Shown: positions 27,675 to 35,948, counted from the first letter of the stretch. The stretch: 64,000 nucleotides of DNA from Pectinatus haikarae (GCF_030813505.1 NZ_JAUSUE010000017.1); one strand, 5' to 3'. Translations and numbers: made by a program. Notes: a model not told the origin generated them from the sequence alone.

Positions 27675-27709
27675 AAAAACAAAAAGACCGGGCTAAAAAG
27701 CCCAGTCTT
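27675..27709 (-). terminator. Intrinsic terminator inside the leader of the islA operon
   Basis: AAGACTGGGCT/AGCCCGGTCTT (27709-27699 with 27694-27684, 4-nt loop) followed on the minus strand by TTTTGTTTT. It lies about 80 nt after the predicted transcription start at 27790 and about 75 nt before the first gene, so transcripts must read through it. The preceding leader has an internal hairpin but not the TGAGCAG motif. Confidence 0.75.
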
Positions 27710-27796
27710 CATTTATTATGATCAACTGCCCGGAAAGTACAATGCATCGCAGGATAACACTTCACGAAGAACACTGCACTTCCCCATTAATTTGCT

Positions 27797-27840
27797 ATTC
27801 TAACATATTTACAAACAAAATATTGTCGTACAGGCGACAA
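27797..27840 (-). promoter_or_regulatory. Crp/Fnr-type class II promoter of the islA operon
   Basis: On the minus strand TTGTCG-CCTGTA-CGACAA (27840-27823) is the core of a perfect 13-bp inverted repeat reaching 27816-27847. The -10 TAGAAT is at 27802-27797, with start near 27790. The palindrome centre (27831.5) is at -41.5, as in the other two promoters of this type. Confidence 0.78.
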
Positions 27841-27885
27841 TATTTTGTTTTTTTATTAAAACAGTATACTTTTTTTAAAAATATA

Positions 27886-27912
27886 TTGACAAAGCAGTAC
27901 TTTGTGTAATAC
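27886..27912 (+). promoter_or_regulatory. Possible promoter of the GntR gene
   Basis: TTGACA at 27886-27891 and TAATAC at 27907-27912 with a short 15-nt spacer. It would start transcription just before the class 2 attenuator at 27935. The Crp-type palindrome lies 45 nt further upstream and might also act here. Confidence 0.4.
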
Positions 27913-27934
27913 CATTATAAAAAAATATGGTCAA

Positions 27935-27990
27935 CTAGAAAACTAGAGACTGGTTTTGCGTACACGCAGATCTCTGGTTTTTATTTTTTA
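27935..27990 (+). promoter_or_regulatory. Class 2 attenuator (CTAG-AAAA-CTAG) before the GntR gene
   Basis: A small hairpin CTAG-AAAA-CTAG (27935-27946) overlaps the 5' arm of the terminator AAAACTAGAGA/TCTCTGGTTTT (27939-27949 with 27971-27981), which contains TGCGTACACGCA and is followed by TTATTTTTT. Closely related in sequence to the minus-strand element at 15536-15588. Confidence 0.65.
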
Positions 27991-28046
27991 ATTATGGTAT
28001 ACCAGAATACCACCATTAAAAACAGCAGAACCCAAAGGAGATTTTT

Positions 28047-28769
28047 ATGTTTCAGGCAATAGATCGAGCACAAATACGTGATTTCGACGGATTTTACCAC
28101 AAGATTGTGGAAGATATCAAGGCTTCAATTGTCGATGGGACTTTAAAAACCGGAATGAAATTACCTTCTGAACGCGATCTGGCAGCTCAATTCGGTGTAA
28201 GCCGTGTCCCTGTGAGGGAGGCCTTAAAAACACTGGAGTTCATGGGTATTGTTCAGCATATTCGTGGTAACGGTGTATATATTCGTTCAGTTGATATACA
28301 TGATTTGCTTCAGCATATAGAATTCGCTGTGCAAAATGATAGCGATGATATCAAACAGACTTTGAATGAATTATTTGAAGTCCGCGAGGCAATTGAGGTA
28401 AAAGCAGCCCAGCTTGCAGCTGCACACAGAACAGAGAAGGATCTGCAGATTCTTCGAAATGCTGTTTTTGCCATGGAGTGTGATATCAAGGCCAATCGTA
28501 ATCATAAACAATCTTCAATGGATTTTCACTCAGGTATCATTGACGCTGCACAAAATAAAATATTAAGCAGCATCAATAAAACACTCCTCAATCTACTCTG
28601 GCTTTCCCGTCAAAAATCAGCTGAGATCAGCGGACGCGGTCCCATAGCATTAGAATTTCACCGTAAATTATTCAAAGCAATTCAGGATAAAAATACTTCA
28701 TCAGCCGGTGAACTTATGAAGGAACATTTAGGCCAGGCTAAACGGGCCTTGAGCTGCAATAAGGAATAA
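28047..28769 (+). CDS. GntR/FadR-family regulator with FCD ligand domain
   Basis: A 240-residue regulator. The N-terminal winged helix holds MKLPSERDLAAQFGVSRVPVREALKTL, typical of GntR proteins. The C-terminal half (about residues 95-235) is an all-helical FCD domain that binds small acids, usually with a metal. It probably controls the genes downstream for cystine uptake and desulfuration; the ligand is not known. It follows a leader attenuator and is separated by 37 nt from the next gene. Confidence 0.88.
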   Translation: MFQAIDRAQIRDFDGFYHKIVEDIKASIVDGTLKTGMKLPSERDLAAQFGVSRVPVREALKTLEFMGIVQHIRGNGVYIRSVDIHDLLQHIEFAVQNDSDDIKQTLNELFEVREAIEVKAAQLAAAHRTEKDLQILRNAVFAMECDIKANRNHKQSSMDFHSGIIDAAQNKILSSINKTLLNLLWLSRQKSAEISGRGPIALEFHRKLFKAIQDKNTSSAGELMKEHLGQAKRALSCNKE

Positions 28770-28806
28770 TTTGATAATAGGTATATATAATACAAAGGAG
28801 AGTATT

Positions 28807-29469
28807 ATGAATAAGAAACTTGACCAGCTAAGCTGCACTAATTGCAGTATATATAACTGCCGATACGGAGATAAAAAATTCCCGGGATTTTGTCTGACCA
28901 CAAAGGACAACGGTGAACATGCCATTGCAGAGGATATTGCTGAGATAAAAAAACATTTACAGGGCGATGATCAAGATGCTATAGTAGCCAGAGCCTCTGC
29001 TCAGGTCGAAGGACTATTCTATGGCAAATTGACTAGAGTGGAGGAAATCATCGAATTTGCCGGTCGCATAGGTGCAAAAAAAATTGGTATAGCAACTTGC
29101 GCCGGATTGATAGAAGAATCAAAAATATTTGCTGAAATTCTTGAGGCCAAGGGCTTTGACTATTACAGCGCTATCTGCAAGGTTGGCGGTGTGGACAAGG
29201 CCGAAATAGGTATAAAAGAAGAACATAAAATACGCCCGGGCAATTACGAGGCCATGTGCAATCCTATATTACAGGCCCGTCTTTTGAACTATCAAAAAAC
29301 AGATCTGAATGTGGTAGTCGGCCTGTGTGTGGGACATGACTCCTTATTCATAAAATATTCGGATGCTTTGGTGACGACACTTATAACAAAGGACCGTATA
29401 ACCGGGCATAATCCTGCCGCTGCCTTATATACCGCTCATTCCTATTACGGCCGTCTGCTGAAGAAATAA
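28807..29469 (+). CDS. DUF1847-type cysteine-rich protein
   Basis: A 220-residue protein starting MNKKLDQLSCTNCSIYNC (AAGGAG upstream). The N-terminal cysteines CTNCSIYNC and a later FPGFC look like a metal-binding knuckle. Further conserved-looking cysteines are in ATCAGLIEE, ICKVGGVDKAE, CNPILQA and GLCVGHD, the pattern of the DUF1847 family, proposed to bind metal. The role is unknown. It sits between the GntR regulator and the cystine importer, so a link to sulfur metabolism is an inference. Confidence 0.75.
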   Translation: MNKKLDQLSCTNCSIYNCRYGDKKFPGFCLTTKDNGEHAIAEDIAEIKKHLQGDDQDAIVARASAQVEGLFYGKLTRVEEIIEFAGRIGAKKIGIATCAGLIEESKIFAEILEAKGFDYYSAICKVGGVDKAEIGIKEEHKIRPGNYEAMCNPILQARLLNYQKTDLNVVVGLCVGHDSLFIKYSDALVTTLITKDRITGHNPAAALYTAHSYYGRLLKK

Positions 29470-29535
29470 TAATTTTTTCTGTGCCGTTTAAATCCGGCAT
29501 AATTTCCATTTGGCCCCAAAATTACATTTTGCTGA

Positions 29536-29590
29536 CCGGAAAACCGGAAGCATAAAACATAAAAAAATGTTTTATGCTTCCGGTTTTTTA
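29536..29590 (+). promoter_or_regulatory. Class 2 attenuator/terminator (CCGG-AAAA-CCGG) before the cystine importer
   Basis: CCGG-AAAA-CCGG (29536-29547) overlaps a 21-bp terminator stem (29540-29560 with 29567-29587) followed by a T-run. It has the same build as the elements at 15536 and 27935 although most of the stem differs. It may simply end the upstream operon, or attenuate the next one. Confidence 0.6.
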
Positions 29591-29652
29591 TTACTGTGCA
29601 TCATCATTTATTTTTGTAAAAACTATATATGTGTGAAAGGAATATTTTGATT

Positions 29653-30468
29653 ATGAAAAAACATATTTTATTCTATTTCCTGCTGGCGGTTATCGCGGGA
29701 GCATTACTGACAGGCTGCGGCTCCAAGCAGGCTGCCGAACAGTCAGCCTCAGGCTCAAGTCCTCGCGAAATCTCTGTAGGTGCGGGTTCAAATTTCGAAC
29801 CTTACACCTATATTGATAAGGATAATCAACCTGCCGGATATGATGTGGCTGTTTTAAAAGAAATTAATCGCAGACTGCCGCAATATCAATTCAAATATCA
29901 GTCAATTGAACTGAAGAATCTGCTGCTCAGTCTGGATGCAAAAAAAATACAGCTGGCCACTCAGCAATTTGAAAGAAATCCTGACAGGGAAAACAAATAT
30001 CTATTCACCAATGAAGGCTTTGCCAATTATGACAAACGTCTTATTGTAGCTAAAGGACGCACCGATATAAAAACGATAGATGATCTTGCCGGAAAAAAAG
30101 TAGGCTGCGGACAGGGCAGCAACACAGCTGCAATACTCGAAAAATATAATCAAAGCCATGATAATAAAATAAATATCGTATATGTCCAAAATGGAAATAG
30201 TGCCGTATATGATGACATAGTGAACGGGCGCCTTGATGCCGGTGTTATGACCCGAAAAACATTCAAACGCACCAATGATGCTTTTGGCGGCGGTCTTGAT
30301 ATCGTTGACGACAATTTATTCAGTAAATCGGAAGCATATTTCATCCTCAGCAAAAACGAAACTCAGCTGCGCGATGATATCGATACAGTGCTCAAAGAAA
30401 TGAAAGCAGATGGCACTCTGAGCAAATTATCCTATGAATACACAAATTCCGACTATAATGTCGAATAA
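29653..30468 (+). CDS. Amino-acid (probably cystine) binding lipoprotein
   Basis: A 271-residue solute-binding protein of the polar amino acid family with lipobox LLTGC. Mature segments ISVGAGSNFEPYTYIDKDNQPAGYDV and DLAGKKVGCGQGSN fit TcyJ/TcyK-like cystine binders. ATG at 29653 with AAAGGA. First gene of a four-gene importer whose downstream enzymes break down sulfur amino acids, hence the cystine proposal. Confidence 0.85.
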   Translation: MKKHILFYFLLAVIAGALLTGCGSKQAAEQSASGSSPREISVGAGSNFEPYTYIDKDNQPAGYDVAVLKEINRRLPQYQFKYQSIELKNLLLSLDAKKIQLATQQFERNPDRENKYLFTNEGFANYDKRLIVAKGRTDIKTIDDLAGKKVGCGQGSNTAAILEKYNQSHDNKINIVYVQNGNSAVYDDIVNGRLDAGVMTRKTFKRTNDAFGGGLDIVDDNLFSKSEAYFILSKNETQLRDDIDTVLKEMKADGTLSKLSYEYTNSDYNVE

Positions 30469-30498
30469 TGGTTTTATCCGGCAGCAGGAGGTCAGACA

Positions 30499-31185
30499 AT
30501 GGGAAGTCTTTTTGATATAAGATTAGTTTTTGAATATTTTCCGACGATTATTTCCCGCTTTCATATTACATTGCTGATTGTGGTAGTCGCTATAGGTGTC
30601 GGATTACTGCTGGGTCTTTTTATTGCTTTGGCCAGAATGTATAAGATTCCCATATTAAACCAGCTTTCCATAGTTTATGTGTCGTTTATCCGCGGCACGC
30701 CGCTCATTGTTCAGTTATTTATTATTTATTATGGATTTCCTCTTCTGCTGGACGAAATAGGCATAGATGTAACTCAATGGGAAAAATTATATTTTGTCTT
30801 AATAGCTTACGGTTTGAACAACGCTGCCTTCATGTCTGAGATCATTCGCTCTGCAATTTCGAGCGTGGCAGTCGGCCAGCATGAAGCTGCTTATTCTGTC
30901 GGTCTCAGCCGTTGGCAGACACTTCGCAGAATAATATTGCCTCAGGCTTTTTTGACGGCCTTCCCTGTATTCGGAACGAGAGTGGTAACCACATTTGAAT
31001 CTACGTCTTTAGCCTTCACACTCGGCATTCTTGATATGATTGGCCAGGCACAGGCTATCGGCAGCCGTACCTATCACGAATTGGAAGGATATGTCGTACT
31101 TGCGATTATTTTTATTGCCGTAAGTATGATACTCGAAAAAATATTTATATATGCGGAAAAAAGATTGATTTTGAACAGGAGATAG
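30499..31185 (+). CDS. Amino-acid/cystine ABC importer permease (TcyL-like)
   Basis: A 228-residue permease with the His/Glu/Gln family topology of about five helices. The coupling motif region reads EAAYSVGLSRWQTLRRIILPQA. It pairs with the next permease, from which it is 4 nt away. Confidence 0.88.
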   Translation: MGSLFDIRLVFEYFPTIISRFHITLLIVVVAIGVGLLLGLFIALARMYKIPILNQLSIVYVSFIRGTPLIVQLFIIYYGFPLLLDEIGIDVTQWEKLYFVLIAYGLNNAAFMSEIIRSAISSVAVGQHEAAYSVGLSRWQTLRRIILPQAFLTAFPVFGTRVVTTFESTSLAFTLGILDMIGQAQAIGSRTYHELEGYVVLAIIFIAVSMILEKIFIYAEKRLILNRR

Positions 31186-31189
31186 CAGC

Positions 31190-31924
31190 ATGATTTTTGA
31201 TTTTCAATATGTAGTCACATCTTTTACAACGGCGATCCACTACATTCCCGCTACTCTGGCATTGTCCCTGATCCCCTTGTTTTTGGGGATCATTTTTGGA
31301 ACCATGATCGCTGTCTGCCGCAGATTCAGAATAAAATTTGTTGCTCCGCTTGCAGATATTGCTATTCCCGTAATGAAGGGCATCCCCTTAGTTCTTTATC
31401 TATTTATCATGAATTTCTTGATTTTCAAACCGTTTGATATGCTGGCCCAGTATTACGCCTGGGCCGATATTATACGATATATGGATAAATTGTATATCGG
31501 TATAATTGCGATCTCTATTTATGCCATTGTTATTATATCAGAAACTATGCGCAGCGCGCTTATGTCTGTAGGCAAAGGCCAGTATGAAGCCTGCTACTCA
31601 GTTGGTCTGACCCGCTGGCAGGCATTATGGCGTGTGATCCTGCCCCAATCACTTCCCGTCGCGATCCCTGTTTTGGGCAATAATCTTATCGGCCTTATCA
31701 AAGGGTCTTCTGTGGTTTACCTTATAACTGTTCTTGATGTTATGAACGGCGCCCTCACGACTGCCCAGATAAATTACCGCTTTTTAGAAGCATATATAGC
31801 TGCGGCGTTTATTTACTGGGGAATCTGCCTTTTGACTGAATGGCTTTTTACTGTATGGGAAAATCATACAAAAAAATATCAAATGAGAATTGATAAGCAC
31901 AATTTACGAAAAGAGGTGTTATAA
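31190..31924 (+). CDS. Amino-acid/cystine ABC importer permease (TcyM-like)
   Basis: A 244-residue permease with coupling segment EACYSVGLTRWQALWRVILPQS, the second half of the membrane channel. It ends directly at the ATPase start, indicating one transcript. Confidence 0.88.
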   Translation: MIFDFQYVVTSFTTAIHYIPATLALSLIPLFLGIIFGTMIAVCRRFRIKFVAPLADIAIPVMKGIPLVLYLFIMNFLIFKPFDMLAQYYAWADIIRYMDKLYIGIIAISIYAIVIISETMRSALMSVGKGQYEACYSVGLTRWQALWRVILPQSLPVAIPVLGNNLIGLIKGSSVVYLITVLDVMNGALTTAQINYRFLEAYIAAAFIYWGICLLTEWLFTVWENHTKKYQMRIDKHNLRKEVL

Positions 31925-32677
31925 ATGATCGAACTTAGAAATGTGCATAAAGCATTCGGCCAGAATGAAGTTTTAAAAGGTATCAATCTAAAGGTCAATA
32001 AAGGTGAGGCAGCCGTAATACTCGGTCCGAGCGGCTCTGGAAAAACTACACTGCTGCGCTGCATCAATTTTTTGGAAACGGCTGACGACGGTGAATTGAT
32101 CATTGGCGACAGCAAAGTCAATTTTAGAAACGCAGCCAGAAAAGAAATATTGGCCGTTCGGCGCAGAACAGCTATGGTATTTCAAAACTACAATCTATTC
32201 AACAATATGAATGCTCTGGAAAATGTTATGGAAGGCTTGGTGACAGGAAGAAAATTTTCTATTGAGAAAGCAAGAGAAATTGCCAGTCAGGCTCTTGATA
32301 AAGTGGGACTTAAGGATAAATATAATGCCTATCCGCTTCAATTATCGGGCGGCCAGCAGCAGCGAGTCGGTATAGCCAGAGCTATTGCGCTTAATCCTGA
32401 TGTCATTTTATTTGATGAACCTACTTCAGCACTTGATCCCGAACTGGTCGGCGAGGTGCTCGCTGTTATGCAGGCAGTTGCCAAAGAAGGCATTACAATG
32501 ATTGTAGTGACACATGAAATGTCATTTGCCATGGATATTGCTCAGCATATCATTTTTATGGATGGCGGTAATATTGTGGAAGAAGGTACGCCGAAAGAAA
32601 TTTTTACCAATCCCAAGGAAAATCGTACAAAACAATTTCTCGAAAGAATTCTGCCAAGGTGGAATTATACTATCTGA
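31925..32677 (+). CDS. Amino-acid/cystine ABC importer ATPase (TcyN-like)
   Basis: A 250-residue ATPase with Walker A GPSGSGKTT, signature LSGGQQQR, Walker B ILFDEPTSALDP and switch HEMSFA, as in GlnQ/TcyN proteins. The rest of the importer lies upstream; the C-S lyase-type genes follow. Confidence 0.9.
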   Translation: MIELRNVHKAFGQNEVLKGINLKVNKGEAAVILGPSGSGKTTLLRCINFLETADDGELIIGDSKVNFRNAARKEILAVRRRTAMVFQNYNLFNNMNALENVMEGLVTGRKFSIEKAREIASQALDKVGLKDKYNAYPLQLSGGQQQRVGIARAIALNPDVILFDEPTSALDPELVGEVLAVMQAVAKEGITMIVVTHEMSFAMDIAQHIIFMDGGNIVEEGTPKEIFTNPKENRTKQFLERILPRWNYTI

Positions 32678-32762
32678 AATAATCCTATTTGCAGAAAGCT
32701 GCCAACATCTTTATAAAACAATACGCTCCGATAATATTTTTTACTAAAAGGATTTATATATA

Positions 32763-33782
32763 ATGAAAAAATTTGATCATATTAAAAATCGTCTTACCGC
32801 TTTTCCCAAAGTAAAATTGGGAGCTTATCCCACTCCGCTGCACTATCTGCCCAGATTGTCATCCCAATTAGGCGTTGAGATTTATCTTAAACGTGAAGAT
32901 TTATCCGGGTTCAGTCCTTTTGGCGGCAACAAAATACGCAAACTTGAATATTTATTGGGTGATGCTCTGAAAAATAACTGCGATACGGTTATTACTTTTG
33001 GTGCTACTCAGTCAAATCATGCAATGCAAACTGTCACTGCCTGCCGCAAATATGGTCTTTCTCCGCATTTGTTTCTGCGCCGTGTTATTAAGGAAGATAC
33101 GGAGCTGCGTGCCAATCTGCTTATTGATAATTTAATGGGTGCGGACGTACACTATTCCGCAAGCCGGGAAGAGTCTCAGAAGCAGGCTGAACAATCAGCT
33201 GCCAGACTGGAACAGGAAGGGCACCGATGTTATATAATACCGGGTGGAGGCTCAAACGAAATCGGTGCTGCAGGATTTATCGATGCCTTTATTGAGCTGA
33301 CCGAACAGCTTTCTGCCGATAACTCTGAACCTGATTATCTGTTTCATGCCACCGGTTCAGGCGGTACACTTGCCGGACTGCTGGCCGGGAAAAGTCTGTC
33401 CGCTTCATCAGTGAAGATAATTTCCATAGCAGTGGGTGAAAAAGACACTAATGCCTATGCAGAAACTATACTGGATCTCGCCCGCAGAACCATAGCCTCT
33501 ACAGGTATCCCTGCAGATTTGTCGGCCGGTGATATTCATATTGACCACAATTTTTACCGGCCCGGTTACGAAATGCCTAATGACTCAGCGACTGAGGCCA
33601 TTCATTTGCTGGCTCGCACTGAGGGCATCCTTCTGGATCCTGTATATACAGGCAAAGCATTCGCCGGCATGCTGCATTACATCCGCAGCAGAATAATTCC
33701 GCAGGGAAGCCGAGTCGTCTTTCTGCACACCGGCGGCACTCTAGCTCTATTTGCCGAAAAGGCCATTACAGGAGATTTATGA
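32763..33782 (+). CDS. D-cysteine desulfhydrase / L-cysteate sulfo-lyase family PLP enzyme
   Basis: A 339-residue PLP enzyme of the ACC-deaminase/D-cysteine desulfhydrase family. The PLP lysine is Lys57 in FGGNKIRKLEY. FGATQSNHAMQT is the substrate-binding segment and TGSGGTLAGL the phosphate cradle. D-cysteine desulfhydrase (DcyD) makes pyruvate, H2S and ammonia. The sister enzyme CuyA acts on L-cysteate and releases sulfite. The neighbouring cystine importer favours DcyD, while the sulfonate genes elsewhere keep CuyA open. I leave the symbol blank for this reason. Confidence 0.82.
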   Translation: MKKFDHIKNRLTAFPKVKLGAYPTPLHYLPRLSSQLGVEIYLKREDLSGFSPFGGNKIRKLEYLLGDALKNNCDTVITFGATQSNHAMQTVTACRKYGLSPHLFLRRVIKEDTELRANLLIDNLMGADVHYSASREESQKQAEQSAARLEQEGHRCYIIPGGGSNEIGAAGFIDAFIELTEQLSADNSEPDYLFHATGSGGTLAGLLAGKSLSASSVKIISIAVGEKDTNAYAETILDLARRTIASTGIPADLSAGDIHIDHNFYRPGYEMPNDSATEAIHLLARTEGILLDPVYTGKAFAGMLHYIRSRIIPQGSRVVFLHTGGTLALFAEKAITGDL

Positions 33783-33795
33783 AAGAGGCTAAATT

Positions 33796-34980
33796 ATGAT
33801 AAGAGATTTTGATCAGCTTCATAAGTATGATAATCTATTTTCCAATAAGTGGAATTTATGCGAAGAGAAAACACAGGAGAAAGATATTCTGCCTATGTGG
33901 GTGGCAGACATGGATTTTGAAACAGCACCTTCTGTTGAGGAAGCTTTAAAAAAGCGGGTGGATACAGCCATATACGGTTATGCTTCTGAGACCAAAGAAT
34001 ATTTTAATGCCATTTGCCAATGGTTTTCCAGACGCTATGACTGGCATTTTTCTGCGCTTGACATAGTACATACTCCCGGGATAGCAAGTGCCCTGGTTAT
34101 CGGACTCCACACTTTTTCCCAAAAAGGAGACGGTGTCTTAATTCTGACACCTGTATACCACAAATTTTTTTATATAATCCAGCATACGAAGAGAACTCTT
34201 GTTCAAAGTGCACTTCGGGAAACATCTGATGGCTATGAAATCGATTTTGCTGATTTTGAAAATAAAATAAAAACTCAGCATCCCAAAATATTTATACTCT
34301 GTAATCCGCATAATCCTGTCGGTAAAGTATTTACCAAAGATGAACTGAACAAAATGGTTCAAATCTGTCTCAAATATAAGGTAATGATATTTTCTGATGA
34401 AATCCATGGTGATCTTGTTTTCGAAGGTAAAAAATATACGCCGCTGGCTGCTCTATCCGAAGAGACAGCCGATAGGATCATCGTGTGCACGTCCCCCAGC
34501 AAGGCTTTCAATATGGCTGGACTGCGCAGTTCCAGTGTAATTATCAGCAATCCGGATATTCGCCGGCGATTCAAAAATAAAATGGATTTTCTCGGTTATC
34601 CCAAGATCAATTTATTTTCCCTGCCGGCTACCATTGCCGCTTATACTAAAGGTGAAGAATGGCTTGCCAGTGCACTGGCATATATTGAGCAGAACAGAGA
34701 TTTTGCGTTGTCTTATTTAAACCAATATCTCCCCAGACTGCTTGTTCATAAGCCTCAGGGAACCTATTTTCTCTGGATCGATTTTCGGGCATATGATGTC
34801 AGCAGCACACAATTGGAGCAATTTTTGCTTCATAAAGCAAAGGTTTGGGTCAATCAGGGATATTCCTTTGGCGACAGCGGTATCGGTTTTGTTCGTATGA
34901 ACATCGCCTGTCCCCGCAGTATTTTGCAAAAAGCGCTGGAAAGAATCAAAAACGTCATCGATAAAATTGATATTGTCTGA
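33796..34980 (+). CDS. patB: PatB/MalY-type cystathionine beta-lyase (C-S lyase)
   Basis: A 394-residue fold-type I aminotransferase-like PLP enzyme that cleaves cystathionine, cysteine and other S-conjugates to pyruvate, ammonia and a thiol. Family segments are LPMWVADMDFETAP, IYGYA, CNPHNPVGKVF, FSDEIHGDLVF and the PLP lysine region SPSKAFNMAGLRSS. It starts 13 nt after the desulfhydrase gene and ends at a strong terminator. It would release sulfide or thiols from imported sulfur compounds. Confidence 0.9.
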   Translation: MIRDFDQLHKYDNLFSNKWNLCEEKTQEKDILPMWVADMDFETAPSVEEALKKRVDTAIYGYASETKEYFNAICQWFSRRYDWHFSALDIVHTPGIASALVIGLHTFSQKGDGVLILTPVYHKFFYIIQHTKRTLVQSALRETSDGYEIDFADFENKIKTQHPKIFILCNPHNPVGKVFTKDELNKMVQICLKYKVMIFSDEIHGDLVFEGKKYTPLAALSEETADRIIVCTSPSKAFNMAGLRSSSVIISNPDIRRRFKNKMDFLGYPKINLFSLPATIAAYTKGEEWLASALAYIEQNRDFALSYLNQYLPRLLVHKPQGTYFLWIDFRAYDVSSTQLEQFLLHKAKVWVNQGYSFGDSGIGFVRMNIACPRSILQKALERIKNVIDKIDIV

Positions 34981-34994
34981 ATGATTATTCTCAA

Positions 34995-35060
34995 AATAAA
35001 AAAACTGCCGTTAAATAGTATTTTTTACGAAAATCACACTATTTGACGGCAGTTTTTTAT
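34995..35060. terminator. Strong terminator after patB
   Basis: A 19-bp stem (35001-35019 with 35038-35056, one G-T pair) with A-run before and T-run after. It works for patB and for the convergent PPOX gene. Confidence 0.9.
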
Positions 35061-35108
35061 TATTAATTTTGTAAATACGGAAAAAATAATCTCTCCGCTC
35101 TGATAAGT

Positions 35109-35519
35109 TTAAAATTCATATATTTTCGGCTCACCTGCAAAAGAGTATATAGTTGCCGTGACATTTTTCAGATAAAATACCTGAGTATTCCCGTCACCGG
35201 CTGCATACATTTTTTCCAGGATAGGAAATGCATCCAGCATTGATTGCTGCGCTTCCAAGCGGGTATCCTCTATAAGCACGGCATCAATCCGTATCCATGT
35301 TTCTGTACCGTACATTGCACTTATTTCTACTTTTGGATTATTGACAATCTGCATTGACACAGACTTTTTTTTGCCGGTCTGGATGTAAAGCTTCCCTTCA
35401 AATATATGGAAAGTGGTAAAAGGACGTACCCGTGCCTGCCCTGCTTTGTCATCATAAGTGGCTATAAAATAAGCCGGGCATTTTCGTACGAAATTGTATA
35501 CTTCCTGAATATTCTGCAC
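35109..35519 (-). CDS. Pyridoxamine 5'-phosphate oxidase-like (FMN-type) protein
   Basis: About 136 residues of the split-barrel PPOX-like family, which bind FMN or other flavins, or heme. Segments CPAYFIATYDDKAGQARVR and FHIFEGKLYIQTG match such proteins. The reading frame is open from an ATG at 35534, but GGAGG lies just inside it and stands 8 nt before a GTG at 35519, so GTG is the likelier start. Role unknown; it separates the cystine genes from the nif-like island. Confidence 0.7.
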   Translation of the reverse strand: MQNIQEVYNFVRKCPAYFIATYDDKAGQARVRPFTTFHIFEGKLYIQTGKKKSVSMQIVNNPKVEISAMYGTETWIRIDAVLIEDTRLEAQQSMLDAFPILEKMYAAGDGNTQVFYLKNVTATIYSFAGEPKIYEF

Positions 35520-35735
35520 GATCAATTCCTCCATTTATTCTGTAAAATTAGTTTATAAACAAACTGTAATAATATTATAACAAATCACGATGCCAATAAA
35601 AATACAATATTTTACTATAGTAAGTATCCTAAAGCATACCTATTACAATACAAAAAGAATCAGACTCAGCAGGAATAAAAGAATTTTCACCGTTAATCCG
35701 AAAAAAAATTCTCAGTACTGCAAATAAATACAATA

Positions 35736-35779
35736 ATGTCGCAATAGCGACTTACAGAATCAATTTTATGTATTATTAT
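35736..35779 (+). promoter_or_regulatory. Crp/Fnr-type class II promoter of the nifX-nifB-nifH-like operon
   Basis: ATGTCG-CAATAG-CGACTT (35736-35753) followed by the -10 TATTAT at 35774-35779, start near 35786. The palindrome centre (35744.5) is at -41.5. It is the third site of this type and the only one on the plus strand. The sequence 35535-35735 before it is AT-rich with no gene seen. Confidence 0.75.
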
Positions 35780-35818
35780 AAGTCAATAACATACAGCCTT
35801 GTAACAATAGCACAACTG

Positions 35819-35884
35819 CTGAGCAGATAACTGCAGGCCATAAATATTTACGGCACCTCGTAAATATTTATGGCCTGTTTTGTG
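35819..35884 (+). promoter_or_regulatory. Class 1 attenuator leader of the nifX-like operon
   Basis: CTGC-TGA-GCAG-ATAA-CTGC: the middle GCAG (35823-35826) can pair with either flanking CTGC. The second CTGC runs into a perfect 19-bp terminator stem (35834-35852 with 35859-35877, 6-nt loop) followed by TTTT. It is 33 nt after the predicted start and 65 nt before the first gene. TGAGCAG-ATA-ACTGCAG is shared with two minus-strand leaders. Confidence 0.78.
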
Positions 35885-35948
35885 CTATAACACAGTACTA
35901 ACTATGTTGGGGATAGTATACTTTAGAGAATTTAAGGGGGGAAAATCA

